Part shown: positions 28,311 through 36,504 of the stretch, in pieces
Layout of the letters: every line of letters starts with the position of its first letter
How positions within the stretch are numbered: the stretch's first letter is position 1
Assembly: GCF_007827365.1 (NCBI RefSeq)
Contig: NZ_VISI01000002.1
Coordinates: 1,617,001-1,681,000, forward strand
DNA: 64,000 nucleotides
DNA from: Olleya sp. Hel_I_94
GTDB lineage: Bacteria > Bacteroidota > Bacteroidia > Flavobacteriales > Flavobacteriaceae
Reading direction: 5' to 3'
The notes under the pieces: generated by a model
What the model saw: the letters and a program-made list of their open reading frames with translations, nothing else
What the model was told of the DNA's origin: nothing
Database searches by the model: none
Translations under genes and position numbers: made by a program

Positions 28311-28328
28311 ACATACCTATTAGTATCT
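28311..28328. promoter_or_regulatory. Operator-like palindrome before the tetR gene
   Basis: ACATACCTATTAGTATCT lies 20 bases upstream of the TetR start. A near-identical element precedes the HAD gene at 28968. The -7-like box TATTTTTG (28337-28344) sits immediately downstream, so a bound repressor would cover the promoter. This suggests autoregulation by TetR. Confidence 0.6.
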
Positions 28329-28348
28329 TTTAAGTTTATTTTTGTTAC

Positions 28349-28951
28349 ATGCTGCAAAACGAAAAATCAGAACTTACCAAACAAATTATTTTAGACGAAT
28401 CGTTTAAGCTGTTTTATGAAAACGGTTTTAAAACCACGAGTGTTGACAAAATAATGAAGGCAACCAACTTAACTAAAGGTGCTTTTTACCATCACTATAA
28501 AAACAAAAAAGAACTTGGACTTGCAGTGATAAGTTTAAAAGTGCAAAAAAGAGTTTATAAGGGTATGATTGATCCTTTGTTCCAATCTGGAAATGCAATA
28601 CAGATTTTAGAAACAACATTTTTAGAGCGTTTAAAATCTTTTCCTGTTTATGAAAAGCAACATGGCTGTCCAATGAATAATTTTATAAATGAAGTTGGAG
28701 ATTTAGAAATAGCCTATCAACTAGTATTAAGACGAATTATTGATGATTGGAAAAAAGCATTAATACAGCTAATTGAAAGAGGTCAATATGAAAACACTAT
28801 TAAAAAAAACATATCAAGCAATGCAATTGCAGTTTATTTAATCAGTGCTTTTGAAGGGATTCGAGGTATAAGAAAATTGTACAATAACGATGACATCCTT
28901 GAAGAGTACATTACAGGCTTATCATTATACATAAATCAAATAAAAACTTAA
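28349..28951 (+). CDS. TetR/AcrR family transcriptional repressor
   Basis: This 200-residue regulator has the TetR helix-turn-helix at about residues 28-51 (FKTTSVDKIMKATNLTKGAFYHHYKNKKEL), followed by a helical ligand-binding domain. The ligand cannot be inferred. The same palindrome stands before this gene and before the next one (HAD hydrolase), which fits a repressor that controls itself and the downstream HAD-SDR pair. The PMNNFINEVGD stretch in the C-terminal part is typical of the subgroup that responds to small electrophilic or organic molecules, though this is weak evidence. Confidence 0.92.
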   Translation: MLQNEKSELTKQIILDESFKLFYENGFKTTSVDKIMKATNLTKGAFYHHYKNKKELGLAVISLKVQKRVYKGMIDPLFQSGNAIQILETTFLERLKSFPVYEKQHGCPMNNFINEVGDLEIAYQLVLRRIIDDWKKALIQLIERGQYENTIKKNISSNAIAVYLISAFEGIRGIRKLYNNDDILEEYITGLSLYINQIKT

Positions 28952-28967
28952 TTTTTTTTATAGCAAA

Positions 28968-28985
28968 ACATACCTATTAGTATGT
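28968..28985. promoter_or_regulatory. Operator-like palindrome before the HAD hydrolase gene
   Basis: ACATACCTATTAGTATGT has perfect ACATAC/GTATGT half-sites around a six-base spacer; the symmetry extends by AAA/TTT on each side (28965-28988). It matches the element before tetR in 17 of 18 positions and is 25 bases upstream of the HAD start. Confidence 0.65.
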
Positions 28986-29010
28986 TTTATTTACAATAAT
29001 ATATATTTAT

Positions 29011-29823
29011 ATGAAAACTGAACAAAACAAAAGAAGAGATTTTATCAAAAAAGCAGCATTAGCAAGTTTGGTAGCTCCACATTTAGCATTTTCCACTTCT
29101 GATAAAGACAATAAAACACCTAATTTAGATGTAACTCCACCTAAAGTCATATTTTTTGATGTCAATGAAACTTTATTAGACTTAACAGCTATGAAAGATA
29201 GTGTAGGTAAAATATTAGATAACAGAAAAGATTTATTACCCTTATGGTTTACAACAATGTTACAATATTCATTAGTTAGTACAGTTGGTAATCAATATAA
29301 CGATTTTGGTGTAATTGGTGCAGCTGCTTTACAAATGGTAGCTTCAAACCACGGAATCACACTATCCGAAACGGAAGCAAAAGAAGCTATTTTGGGGCCA
29401 ATAAGATCTTTACCAGCACATCCCGAAGTTAAAGCTAGCTTAAAAAAGCTAAAAGATGCAGGATATATATTGGTATCATTTACAAATTCTTCTAACAAAG
29501 GTGTCGAAACTCAGTTTAAAAACTCTGGATTACTTGACTATTTTGACAAAAGATTAAGCGTAGAGGATATTGGTAAATTTAAACCTCATGCTGATTCTTA
29601 TCGTTGGGCTGCAAGACAAATGAAAATAAAACCTGAAGAGTGTCTTTTAGTTGCTGCACATGGTTGGGATATTGCTGGAGCACTTTGGGCAAATTGGCGT
29701 GGCGCATTTATAAGCAGACCAGGAGCACAATTGTATCCTTTAGCTGACAAACCAGAAATAATTGCAAAAGATTTAGCTTTAATTACAGAACAATTAATAG
29801 CTTTAAAATATAATAACAACTAA
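29011..29823 (+). CDS. HAD hydrolase (haloacid dehalogenase type II-like) with Tat-like leader
   Basis: The core resembles type II haloacid dehalogenases: nucleophile Asp50 in FFDVNETLLDL, FTNSSN as motif II, GKFKPHADSY with the lysine, and AAHGWDIAGALWANW as the last acidic motif. These enzymes dehalogenate 2-haloacids, but many relatives act on other substrates. The N-terminus carries two arginines and a hydrophobic stretch (KRRDFIKKAALASLV, residues 7-21), like a Tat export signal. This is unusual, since the family is normally cytosolic. It lies between tetR and an SDR gene, 9 bases before the latter, and is probably repressed by TetR. Confidence 0.85.
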   Translation: MKTEQNKRRDFIKKAALASLVAPHLAFSTSDKDNKTPNLDVTPPKVIFFDVNETLLDLTAMKDSVGKILDNRKDLLPLWFTTMLQYSLVSTVGNQYNDFGVIGAAALQMVASNHGITLSETEAKEAILGPIRSLPAHPEVKASLKKLKDAGYILVSFTNSSNKGVETQFKNSGLLDYFDKRLSVEDIGKFKPHADSYRWAARQMKIKPEECLLVAAHGWDIAGALWANWRGAFISRPGAQLYPLADKPEIIAKDLALITEQLIALKYNNN

Positions 29824-29832
29824 AAGCAACAT

Positions 29833-30567
29833 ATGAAATTAGAGAACAAAGTCATTATAGTCACTGGATCATCTAGAGGAATAGGCAAAGAAATAGCTGA
29901 ATTATTAGCAAAACATGGTGCCAAAGTAGTAGTAAATCATTCCAATAGCAAAAAGGATGCAGACCTAACTGTACAAAGCATTATAGACAATGGTGGTGAC
30001 GCCATAGCTATTAAAGCAGACGTAAGTAACAGAGAAGATGTTAGTAATCTTTTTGACCAAACCTTATCACATTATGGCAAATTAGACGTGCTAATTAATA
30101 ATGCAGGTGTGATGATTTCAAAAAAAATAAAAGATAATAATCAAGAGGATTTTACAAAACAATTTGATATTAATGTTAGAGGTGTATTTAATACTTTACA
30201 AGAAGCCGATAGCAAATTAGCAGATAATGGTATAATTATCAACGTGTCGTCTAGCACTGTAAAGCTTATGTTTCCAACTTATGCACTTTACTCTGCTTCT
30301 AAAGCTGCTGTAGAGCAAATGACAAGAGTGTTTTCCAAAGAAATTGGTAGAGGTATCTCTGTCAATGCAATTGCGCCTGGAGCAACAGAAACTGAATTGT
30401 TTTTAAATGGAAAATCTCAAGATTTTATAGATAAATTAAGTAGCATGAATGCTTTTAATCGATTAGCAAAACCAATAGATATTGCAAAAGTCGTTTTGTT
30501 TTTAGCTAGTGACGATTCTAAATGGATATCAGGACAAGTCATTGGAGCAAATGGCGCTTTAATATAG
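29833..30567 (+). CDS. Short-chain dehydrogenase/reductase (SDR) family oxidoreductase
   Basis: This is a 244-residue classical SDR. The cofactor loop is TGSSRGIGKE (residues 11-20), the NNAG motif is at 89-92, the catalytic serine region is NVSSSTVK, and the Tyr153-x3-Lys157 pair lies in YSASKAAVEQ. It resembles 3-oxoacyl-ACP reductases and glucose dehydrogenase-like enzymes, but context favours an accessory role. It follows the HAD gene by 9 bases and is probably in the same TetR-controlled transcript. NADPH preference is suggested by SSR in the loop. The substrate is unknown. Confidence 0.92.
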   Translation: MKLENKVIIVTGSSRGIGKEIAELLAKHGAKVVVNHSNSKKDADLTVQSIIDNGGDAIAIKADVSNREDVSNLFDQTLSHYGKLDVLINNAGVMISKKIKDNNQEDFTKQFDINVRGVFNTLQEADSKLADNGIIINVSSSTVKLMFPTYALYSASKAAVEQMTRVFSKEIGRGISVNAIAPGATETELFLNGKSQDFIDKLSSMNAFNRLAKPIDIAKVVLFLASDDSKWISGQVIGANGALI

Positions 30568-30610
30568 GCTTAGAATATTTTTTGAAAGTATAAATCATAA
30601 ATTAAAATAC

Positions 30611-30643
30611 TTGAATCTTATCTTTTAATTTTTGTTAATTTTG
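30611..30643 (+). promoter_or_regulatory. Possible promoter of the COG2509 flavoprotein gene
   Basis: A TTG at 30611 and a perfect TAnnTTTG box (TAATTTTG, 30636-30643) are 22 bases apart, within the flavobacterial range. The box ends only 4 bases before the ATG, so the transcript would have almost no leader. Confidence 0.4.
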
Positions 30644-30647
30644 CAGC

Positions 30648-32204
30648 ATGGTAAAAGACATTCAACTTCGTATTTCTTTAAAGGAAGAAGAGATTCCAGA
30701 TATTTTAATTAAAAAATCTGCGGAATGGCTATCCATGTCTAGAGACGACATCACTGGTATTAAAATATTACGTAAATCCATTGATGCCAGAAAGCCTAAA
30801 ATAATATTAAACTATAAAGTATCTGTTTACATAAAAGAACCTGTTCCAGAAACTTCAGATTATACGTTTAACTATAAAGATGTATCCAAAGCAAAACCAA
30901 TTCATATCATTGGATTTGGTCCAGCTGGTATGTGGGCAGCTTTGCGCTGTATAGAATTAGGGTTTAAACCAATTGTTTTAGAGCGTGGTGCCAATGTAAA
31001 AGACAGACGTCGTGACCTAAAAGCCATTAATCAGGACCATTTTGTAAATGAAGATTCTAATTATTGTTTTGGAGAAGGTGGAGCAGGCACCTATAGTGAT
31101 GGTAAATTATATACACGAAGCTTAAAGCGAGGTGATGTACGTCGTATTTTTGAAAACCTTGTATATCATGGTGCAACAGATCAAATTTTGGTTGATGCCC
31201 ATCCACATATTGGGACCAATAAACTTCCTAAAGTGGTTCAAAACATAAGAGAAAACATAATAAAATTTGGTGGTGAAATTCATTTTAACACTCGTGTTAC
31301 TGATTTTTCAATTAAGAATAACAAAATTGAAGCCATTCAACTTCAAAACGGCGAGGAGTTAGTTACAGACAAAGTAATTTTAGCTACAGGACATTCTGCG
31401 CGTGATATTTTTCAATTATTACACGATAAAAATATTGCAATCGAAGCAAAATCTTTTGCAATGGGTGTCAGAGCAGAACATCCACAACATATTATAGACA
31501 GCATACAATACCACTGTGAAGGACCAAGACCAAAATTATTACCTGCAGCATCCTATAGTTTGGTGCAACAAGTTAATGGTCGTGGTGTTTACAGTTTTTG
31601 CATGTGTCCAGGCGGATTTATAGTACCTGCAGCAACAGCCAACGGAGAAGTTGTTGTTAACGGAATGTCACCTTCTAGACGAAATAATAAATTTGCAAAT
31701 TCTGGAATAGTTGTAGAAATTAATGCAGAACGTGATCTTAAAAAATACGAACAATTTGGAGCTTTAAAAGCTTTAGAATTTCAAAAGGATTTAGAAAAAC
31801 TAGCCTTTACTGCAGGAGGACGTAGCCAAGTTGCACCAGCACAACGCATGACCGATTTTGTAGAAGGAAAACTATCTAATACTTTAAATGAAACTTCTTA
31901 TCAACCAGGTTTAAATAGTGCACCACTACATAGTTTATTTCCTAAATTAATTGGAGCGTCTTTAAGAAAAGGCTTTAAAGCTTTTGGTGATAAAATGAAA
32001 GGTTATTATACTGAAGAAGCTAATATAATTGGTGTAGAATCACGTACCTCATCTCCCGTTAGTATACCAAGAACTGAAAATTTAGCACATCCAGAAATCA
32101 CAAATTTATTTCCATGTGGTGAAGGTGGTGGATATGCTGGCGGAATTATTAGTGCTGCTATGGATGGTGAGCGTTGTGCAGAAGCTGCAACAGGAAACCT
32201 TTAA
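30648..32204 (+). CDS. COG2509-type FAD-dependent dehydrogenase
   Basis: This 518-residue flavoprotein has a small N-terminal domain (about 1-80). A Rossmann dinucleotide site GFGPAGMWAA (from residue 89) follows, then the RDLKAINQDHFVNEDSNYCFGEGGAGTYSDGKL stretch typical of the uncharacterised COG2509 group. The C-terminal FAD site is FPCGEGGGYAGGIISAA. Members are widespread, but their substrate is unknown. The spacing to the SDR gene (80 bases) and its own -7 box suggest an independent transcript. No Fe-S cysteine cluster is visible. The conserved sequences give high confidence in family but not in function. Confidence 0.87.
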   Translation: MVKDIQLRISLKEEEIPDILIKKSAEWLSMSRDDITGIKILRKSIDARKPKIILNYKVSVYIKEPVPETSDYTFNYKDVSKAKPIHIIGFGPAGMWAALRCIELGFKPIVLERGANVKDRRRDLKAINQDHFVNEDSNYCFGEGGAGTYSDGKLYTRSLKRGDVRRIFENLVYHGATDQILVDAHPHIGTNKLPKVVQNIRENIIKFGGEIHFNTRVTDFSIKNNKIEAIQLQNGEELVTDKVILATGHSARDIFQLLHDKNIAIEAKSFAMGVRAEHPQHIIDSIQYHCEGPRPKLLPAASYSLVQQVNGRGVYSFCMCPGGFIVPAATANGEVVVNGMSPSRRNNKFANSGIVVEINAERDLKKYEQFGALKALEFQKDLEKLAFTAGGRSQVAPAQRMTDFVEGKLSNTLNETSYQPGLNSAPLHSLFPKLIGASLRKGFKAFGDKMKGYYTEEANIIGVESRTSSPVSIPRTENLAHPEITNLFPCGEGGGYAGGIISAAMDGERCAEAATGNL

Positions 32205-32341
32205 TTTAATTAGACTTTAATTATAGTCATTAATAGCGATACAACCTTAATTACTAAGGTTAAACCTTAAGTAAATCTTAATATCTGACATGCTACATAT
32301 ACAGATATTATTCTTATTTTCGCTACTTAAATAAGAAAGCA

Positions 32342-33241
32342 ATGAAAGCATATATATTTCCAGGTCAAGGTGCCCAATTTACAGGAATGGGTCTTGATTT
32401 ATACGAAAACTCACCAGAAGCACAACATTTATTTGAAGATGCTAATGCCATATTAGGTTTTAACATTACAGATGTTATGTTTGAAGGTACTGCAGACCAA
32501 CTAAAAGAAACGAAGGTTACGCAACCTGCTATATTTTTACACTCAGTAATCTTAGCTAAAACTTTAGGTGATAGTTTTAAACCAGAAATGGTTGCAGGAC
32601 ATAGTCTAGGAGAATTCTCGGCATTAGTAGCTGCTGGAGCTTTAAGCTTTGAGGATGGTTTAAAATTAGTATCGCAACGTGCTCAAGCTATGCAAAAAGC
32701 ATGCGAGTTACAACCAAGTACTATGGCTGCTGTTTTAGGTCTTGAGGATAAAGTTGTAGAAGATATTTGCGCGCAAATAGATGGTGTTGTTGTTGCAGCA
32801 AACTATAATTGTCCTGGGCAATTAGTAATCTCTGGAGAAGTTAGTGCTGTAGAACGTGCTTGCGAAGCGTTAAAAGAAGCTGGTGCAAGACGTGCTTTAA
32901 TGCTACCTGTTGGTGGCGCATTCCACTCTCCAATGATGGAACCTGCAAGAGAAGAATTAGCTGCTGCTATTGAAAATACAACGTTTAGCAAACCAAATTG
33001 TCCTATTTACCAAAATGTAACTGCAACAGCAATTACAGATGAAAACGAAATAAAAGCAAATTTAATATCCCAATTAACTGCTCCAGTACGTTGGACACAA
33101 TCAGTACAACAAATGATTAAAGATGGTGCTACTCTATTTACTGAAGTAGGTCCAGGAAAAGTACTTCAAGGATTAGTTAAAAAAATAGATAGAGAAGCGC
33201 AAACCGAATCTGCAACTTTAGAAACTAAAACGGATGAGTAG
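32342..33241 (+). CDS. fabD: Malonyl-CoA:ACP transacylase
   Basis: FabD loads malonyl groups onto acyl carrier protein at the start of fatty-acid synthesis. The 299-residue protein shows FPGQGAQFTGM at residues 6-16, the catalytic Ser88 in GHSLGE, the Gln in TQPAIF and the catalytic His195 in AFHSPMM. It is not flanked by other fab genes here. The 8-base overlap with lspA suggests the two are read together. The intergenic region before it holds a small inverted repeat, AACCTTA / TAAGGTT (32243-32261). Confidence 0.96.
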   Translation: MKAYIFPGQGAQFTGMGLDLYENSPEAQHLFEDANAILGFNITDVMFEGTADQLKETKVTQPAIFLHSVILAKTLGDSFKPEMVAGHSLGEFSALVAAGALSFEDGLKLVSQRAQAMQKACELQPSTMAAVLGLEDKVVEDICAQIDGVVVAANYNCPGQLVISGEVSAVERACEALKEAGARRALMLPVGGAFHSPMMEPAREELAAAIENTTFSKPNCPIYQNVTATAITDENEIKANLISQLTAPVRWTQSVQQMIKDGATLFTEVGPGKVLQGLVKKIDREAQTESATLETKTDE

Positions 33242-33716
33242 TAGAAACATACTAATACTTGGTTTAATTGTTTTTAATATTATTTTAGATCAAGTCTCTA
33301 AATTTATTGTTAGAGCTGATGTTATTGCTGGATCTGAAACTGAAATTTTTGGACAATATTTTACACTTCATAATGTAGAAAATAAAGGTGCCTTTTTAGG
33401 TATGGGAAGTGACTTTAGTCCTACCCTTAGAATTGCTTTATTGTTAATCTTACCAATTATTGTTTTAGCATTGGTGTTAAGACATATTATTAAAGATAAA
33501 ACAATTAATACAATGACCTTAGTCGGATTTTGCTGTATTATTGGTGGTGGAATAGCTAATGTTTATGACCGAGTTGTTTATGGGTCTGTTACCGATTTTT
33601 TACATATCGATTTAGGAGGCGTATTTAGAACTGGTATATTTAATCTGGCAGATGTCTCTGTTATGGTTGGTATGGGTTGCTTAATTGTAGGCAGTTTTAA
33701 AAATAAAAAAGCATAA
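33234..33716 (+). CDS. lspA: Lipoprotein signal peptidase (signal peptidase II)
   Basis: LspA cleaves the signal peptides of lipid-modified prolipoproteins in the inner membrane. The 160-residue protein has four membrane helices. The two catalytic aspartates lie in GGGIANVYDR and FNLADVSVM. The first motif contains IAN where many bacteria have IGN. The start overlaps fabD by 8 bases. It would serve the lipoproteins in this window, such as the small ones at 37.8 and 51.0 kb. A fully palindromic terminator follows immediately. Confidence 0.95.
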   Translation: MSSRNILILGLIVFNIILDQVSKFIVRADVIAGSETEIFGQYFTLHNVENKGAFLGMGSDFSPTLRIALLLILPIIVLALVLRHIIKDKTINTMTLVGFCCIIGGGIANVYDRVVYGSVTDFLHIDLGGVFRTGIFNLADVSVMVGMGCLIVGSFKNKKA

Positions 33717-33748
33717 AAAAAGCCTCGATTTAAATCGAGGCTTTTTTA
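33715..33748. terminator. Bidirectional terminator after lspA
   Basis: The 22-base run at 33721-33742 is a perfect palindrome with A and T runs on either side, between lspA and the convergent small gene. Confidence 0.85.
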
Positions 33749-33749
33749 T

Positions 33750-33941
33750 TTATCTTGCTAAATTACAATCTCTGCAATCTTTTACTTCTCCGTAATACGT
33801 TTCACGATATTTATGTAAAGTTTTTACTGGTATGCCTAGCACTTGTTTTTTAATATAAGTTACTTTGGCATTTAGTCGTCCCATTTTAGGAGCAAATCTG
33901 TTTTCTTGTCTTGTCTGACGTTTTACTGTAATCAATTTCAT
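33750..33941 (-). CDS. Small conserved-looking basic protein with C-terminal CxxC, function unknown
   Basis: I do not recognise a named family. The protein is strongly basic and short (63 residues from the ATG at 33941, MKLITVKRQTRQENRFAPKMG), ending in KDCRDCNLAR with a CxxC pair. The frame can be extended to a TTG at 33968, but the ATG start gives a cleaner N-terminus. It is convergent with lspA and stands alone. The arginine/lysine content and the CxxC would fit a small nucleic-acid- or metal-binding protein, which is inference only. Confidence 0.65.
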   Translation of the reverse strand: MKLITVKRQTRQENRFAPKMGRLNAKVTYIKKQVLGIPVKTLHKYRETYYGEVKDCRDCNLAR

Positions 33942-34105
33942 TATTTTGTCATTTGCATTAGCGTACAAAGTAAAACAGAATAATTACCAACAACGAATTT
34001 AAACAACTAAAATATTGTTAATCAGAATATTAATATGAAATCTCTAAAAATTAGACGCGAAAATTAAGAGATTATCAGTCAATATACTATCTAATTTAGG
34101 ATTTG

Positions 34106-35125
34106 TTAATCCTTTTTTAAGGTCTTTTGCCAATTCCAAGCGGATAAAATAGCATCCTCTAAATCATATTCTGCCTGCCAACCTAAAATTTTATTTGCTT
34201 TAGATGTGTCTGCGTATGCAGTTACTACATCTCCTGGTCGTCTGTCTACTATATTATAATTTAGCTTTATATTAGATACTTTTTCAAAAGTTGTAATCAC
34301 TTCTAAAACGGTACTCCCTTGTCCTGTACCAATATTAAACACTTCAAAATTGGATTGATTTTCATTATTTAATAATCTTTGTAAAGCAACAACGTGTGCT
34401 TTAGCTGTATCAACAACATGTATATAATCTCTAACACAGGTTCCGTCTTTTGTTGGATAGTCATTACCAAACACGGATAACTGATCACGTTTACCTATTG
34501 CTGTTTGTGTAATGTATGGTATTAAATTTTGAGGAACACCAATGGGTAACTCTCCTATTTTTGCAGACTTATGCGCTCCAATGGGATTAAAATATCGTAA
34601 TGCTATACTTTGTAAATTAGGATATACTTGACAAGTATCCTTTATAATTTCTTCTCCAATTTGTTTAGTATTACCGTAAGGTGATTGGGCTTCTTTAATT
34701 GGTGCTGTTTCGGATATTGGCATACTATCTGCCTGACCATAAACGGTACATGACGAACTAAAAATAAAGTTAGACACTTTTAATTTTGTTAACTCTTGTA
34801 ATACATAAACTAAAGTGTTTACGTTGTTCTCATAATACATTAATGGATTAACCACACTCTCTCCTACTGCTTTACTTGCAGCAAAATGAATAACGCCTTG
34901 TATGTCTTGATGCGTTTTAAAAAAGGTTTGTACTGCTACCTTACTTTTTAAATCAAGTTTTTCAAAAATTGGTGGTTGCCCTGTAATAGATACTATACCT
35001 TCTAACACCTCTAGTGAGGCATTAGAGAGATTATCTATAATTACGACTTGATATCCACTATTTTGAAGCTGAACAACTGTATGCGACCCTATAAAGCCTA
35101 AACCTCCTGTAACTAGTATCTTCAT
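34106..35125 (-). CDS. galE: UDP-glucose 4-epimerase
   Basis: GalE interconverts UDP-glucose and UDP-galactose for surface sugar synthesis. The 339-residue extended SDR has GGLGFIG at residues 7-13, the catalytic Ser/Tyr/Lys set (SSSCTVYG, Tyr150-GNTK154) and the C-terminal RPGDVVTAYADTSKA motif of the epimerase family. It follows the DegT aminotransferase gene on the same strand after about 100 bases. The two probably serve polysaccharide or glycoprotein sugar synthesis together. An acetylated-sugar substrate cannot be excluded from sequence. Confidence 0.94.
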   Translation of the reverse strand: MKILVTGGLGFIGSHTVVQLQNSGYQVVIIDNLSNASLEVLEGIVSITGQPPIFEKLDLKSKVAVQTFFKTHQDIQGVIHFAASKAVGESVVNPLMYYENNVNTLVYVLQELTKLKVSNFIFSSSCTVYGQADSMPISETAPIKEAQSPYGNTKQIGEEIIKDTCQVYPNLQSIALRYFNPIGAHKSAKIGELPIGVPQNLIPYITQTAIGKRDQLSVFGNDYPTKDGTCVRDYIHVVDTAKAHVVALQRLLNNENQSNFEVFNIGTGQGSTVLEVITTFEKVSNIKLNYNIVDRRPGDVVTAYADTSKANKILGWQAEYDLEDAILSAWNWQKTLKKD

Positions 35126-35160
35126 TTGCTTATGCGTGCGTTAGGTATAGAAACGGTATC

Positions 35161-35191
35161 CTTTTTTTGCTGCCATATATGGCAAAAAAAG
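35161..35191. repeat. Imperfect inverted repeat between galE and the DegT gene
   Basis: The core TGCCATATATGGCA (35171-35184) is a perfect palindrome, flanked by a T run on the left and an A run on the right that can extend the stem. Neither side has a T run placed to terminate, so it is not a standard terminator. A GC-richer tail (GATAGCCCGACCCTTGTGG) follows. Confidence 0.6.
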
Positions 35192-35226
35192 ATTTTAGTG
35201 GATAGCCCGACCCTTGTGGTAACGTC

Positions 35227-36384
35227 CTAATTGTTTGCTATAAAATCTTTAATAGTTTTTGTTATAAAATCTATTTGATCATCTTCCAACTCGGTATGCA
35301 TTGGTAATGAAATCACTTCTTTTATTAATTGATTGGTAACTGTAAAATCGGCCTCGTTATACCTTGTATCGCGATAAGCTTTTTGCGCGTGCAACGGTAT
35401 TGGGTAATATACACCACATGGGATTCCGTTATCGTTTAGATGCTTTACCAAAGCGTCTCTGTCCACATTTTTAACTTTTAATGTATATTGATGAAACACG
35501 TGACAGTTACAGGTATCACAAATACCTTCGCATCCATTTACGGTTTTTGGTGTAATTATGTTTTTTATGTCTTTAAATGCTGCGTTATATTTTCTAGCTG
35601 CATTACGTCTTGCATTATTGTAGCTATCTAATTTAGGTAATTTTGCATCTAAGACTGCTGCTTGTATTGAGTCTAAACGCGAGTTTACACCTACTACGTC
35701 GTGGTGATAACGCTCATACATTCCGTGATTTACAATCCCTCTTATGGTGTGTGCTAAATTATCATCGTTAGTAAATATTGCTCCTCCATCTCCATAACAC
35801 CCTAAATTTTTAGATGGAAAAAACGAGGTTGATGCAACATGACCAATGGTTCCTGATTTTGCTTTAGTACCATCAGAATAGGTATAGTCTGCACCAATAC
35901 CTTGTGCATTATCCTCTATTATATATAAATTATGCTGTTTTGCTAAATCCATTAATACTTCCATATTGGCACACTGACCAAATAAGTGGACAGGTACAAT
36001 CGCTTTGGTTTTTGGCGTAATGGCTTTTTTAACAGCGTCTATATCTATATTAAAAGTTTCTGGATCTACATCTACTAAAACTGGAGTTAGCTTTAATAAA
36101 GCAATTACCTCAACGGTTGCTGCAAAGGTAAAGTCTGCTGTTATGACTTCATCACCTTGCTCTAAACCTAATCCCATCATTGCTATTTGTAAGGCATCTG
36201 TCCCGTTTGCACACGGAATGACATGTTTTACACCTAAGTAGTTTTCTAAGTTTTTTTGAAACTCGTGTACTTTAGGTCCATTAACAAAAGTTGTATTGTC
36301 AATTATTTCTTGAATTGAAGAATCTACAACATCCTTTATAGCTGCGTATTGACCTTTAAGATCAACCATTTGTATTTTTTTCAT
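35227..36384 (-). CDS. DegT/DnrJ/EryC1/StrS family PLP-dependent sugar aminotransferase
   Basis: These enzymes transfer an amino group to a nucleotide-linked ketosugar. The 385-residue protein has the family scaffold: ANGTDALQIA near residue 60, FGQCANMEVL, EDNAQGIGA, and the PLP lysine Lys192 in TSFFPSKNLGCYGDGG. It most resembles WbpE/WlbC-type aminotransferases of O-antigen pathways, but the substrate is not certain. A cysteine cluster, C285-x3-C289-x2-C292-x-C294, precedes HVFHQYT. It lies in a region that is variable in the family and could bind a metal. It is the first gene of a pair with galE. Confidence 0.92.
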   Translation of the reverse strand: MKKIQMVDLKGQYAAIKDVVDSSIQEIIDNTTFVNGPKVHEFQKNLENYLGVKHVIPCANGTDALQIAMMGLGLEQGDEVITADFTFAATVEVIALLKLTPVLVDVDPETFNIDIDAVKKAITPKTKAIVPVHLFGQCANMEVLMDLAKQHNLYIIEDNAQGIGADYTYSDGTKAKSGTIGHVASTSFFPSKNLGCYGDGGAIFTNDDNLAHTIRGIVNHGMYERYHHDVVGVNSRLDSIQAAVLDAKLPKLDSYNNARRNAARKYNAAFKDIKNIITPKTVNGCEGICDTCNCHVFHQYTLKVKNVDRDALVKHLNDNGIPCGVYYPIPLHAQKAYRDTRYNEADFTVTNQLIKEVISLPMHTELEDDQIDFITKTIKDFIANN

Positions 36385-36504
36385 GTCTGTATATATGGTA
36401 AACTAGCTTAAGAAGCTTAGCTTTACTTTTAATTTATAATTATCGAATTTACAAAAATACCAAACGCTAAGCAATGAATTGTTTATTTTAGCAAAAATAG
36501 ATAC

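Noticed and set aside
35161..35191. Terminator between the DegT gene and galE
   Set aside because: The hairpin is flanked by T on the left and A on the right, so neither strand has a T run after the stem. I list it only as an inverted repeat.
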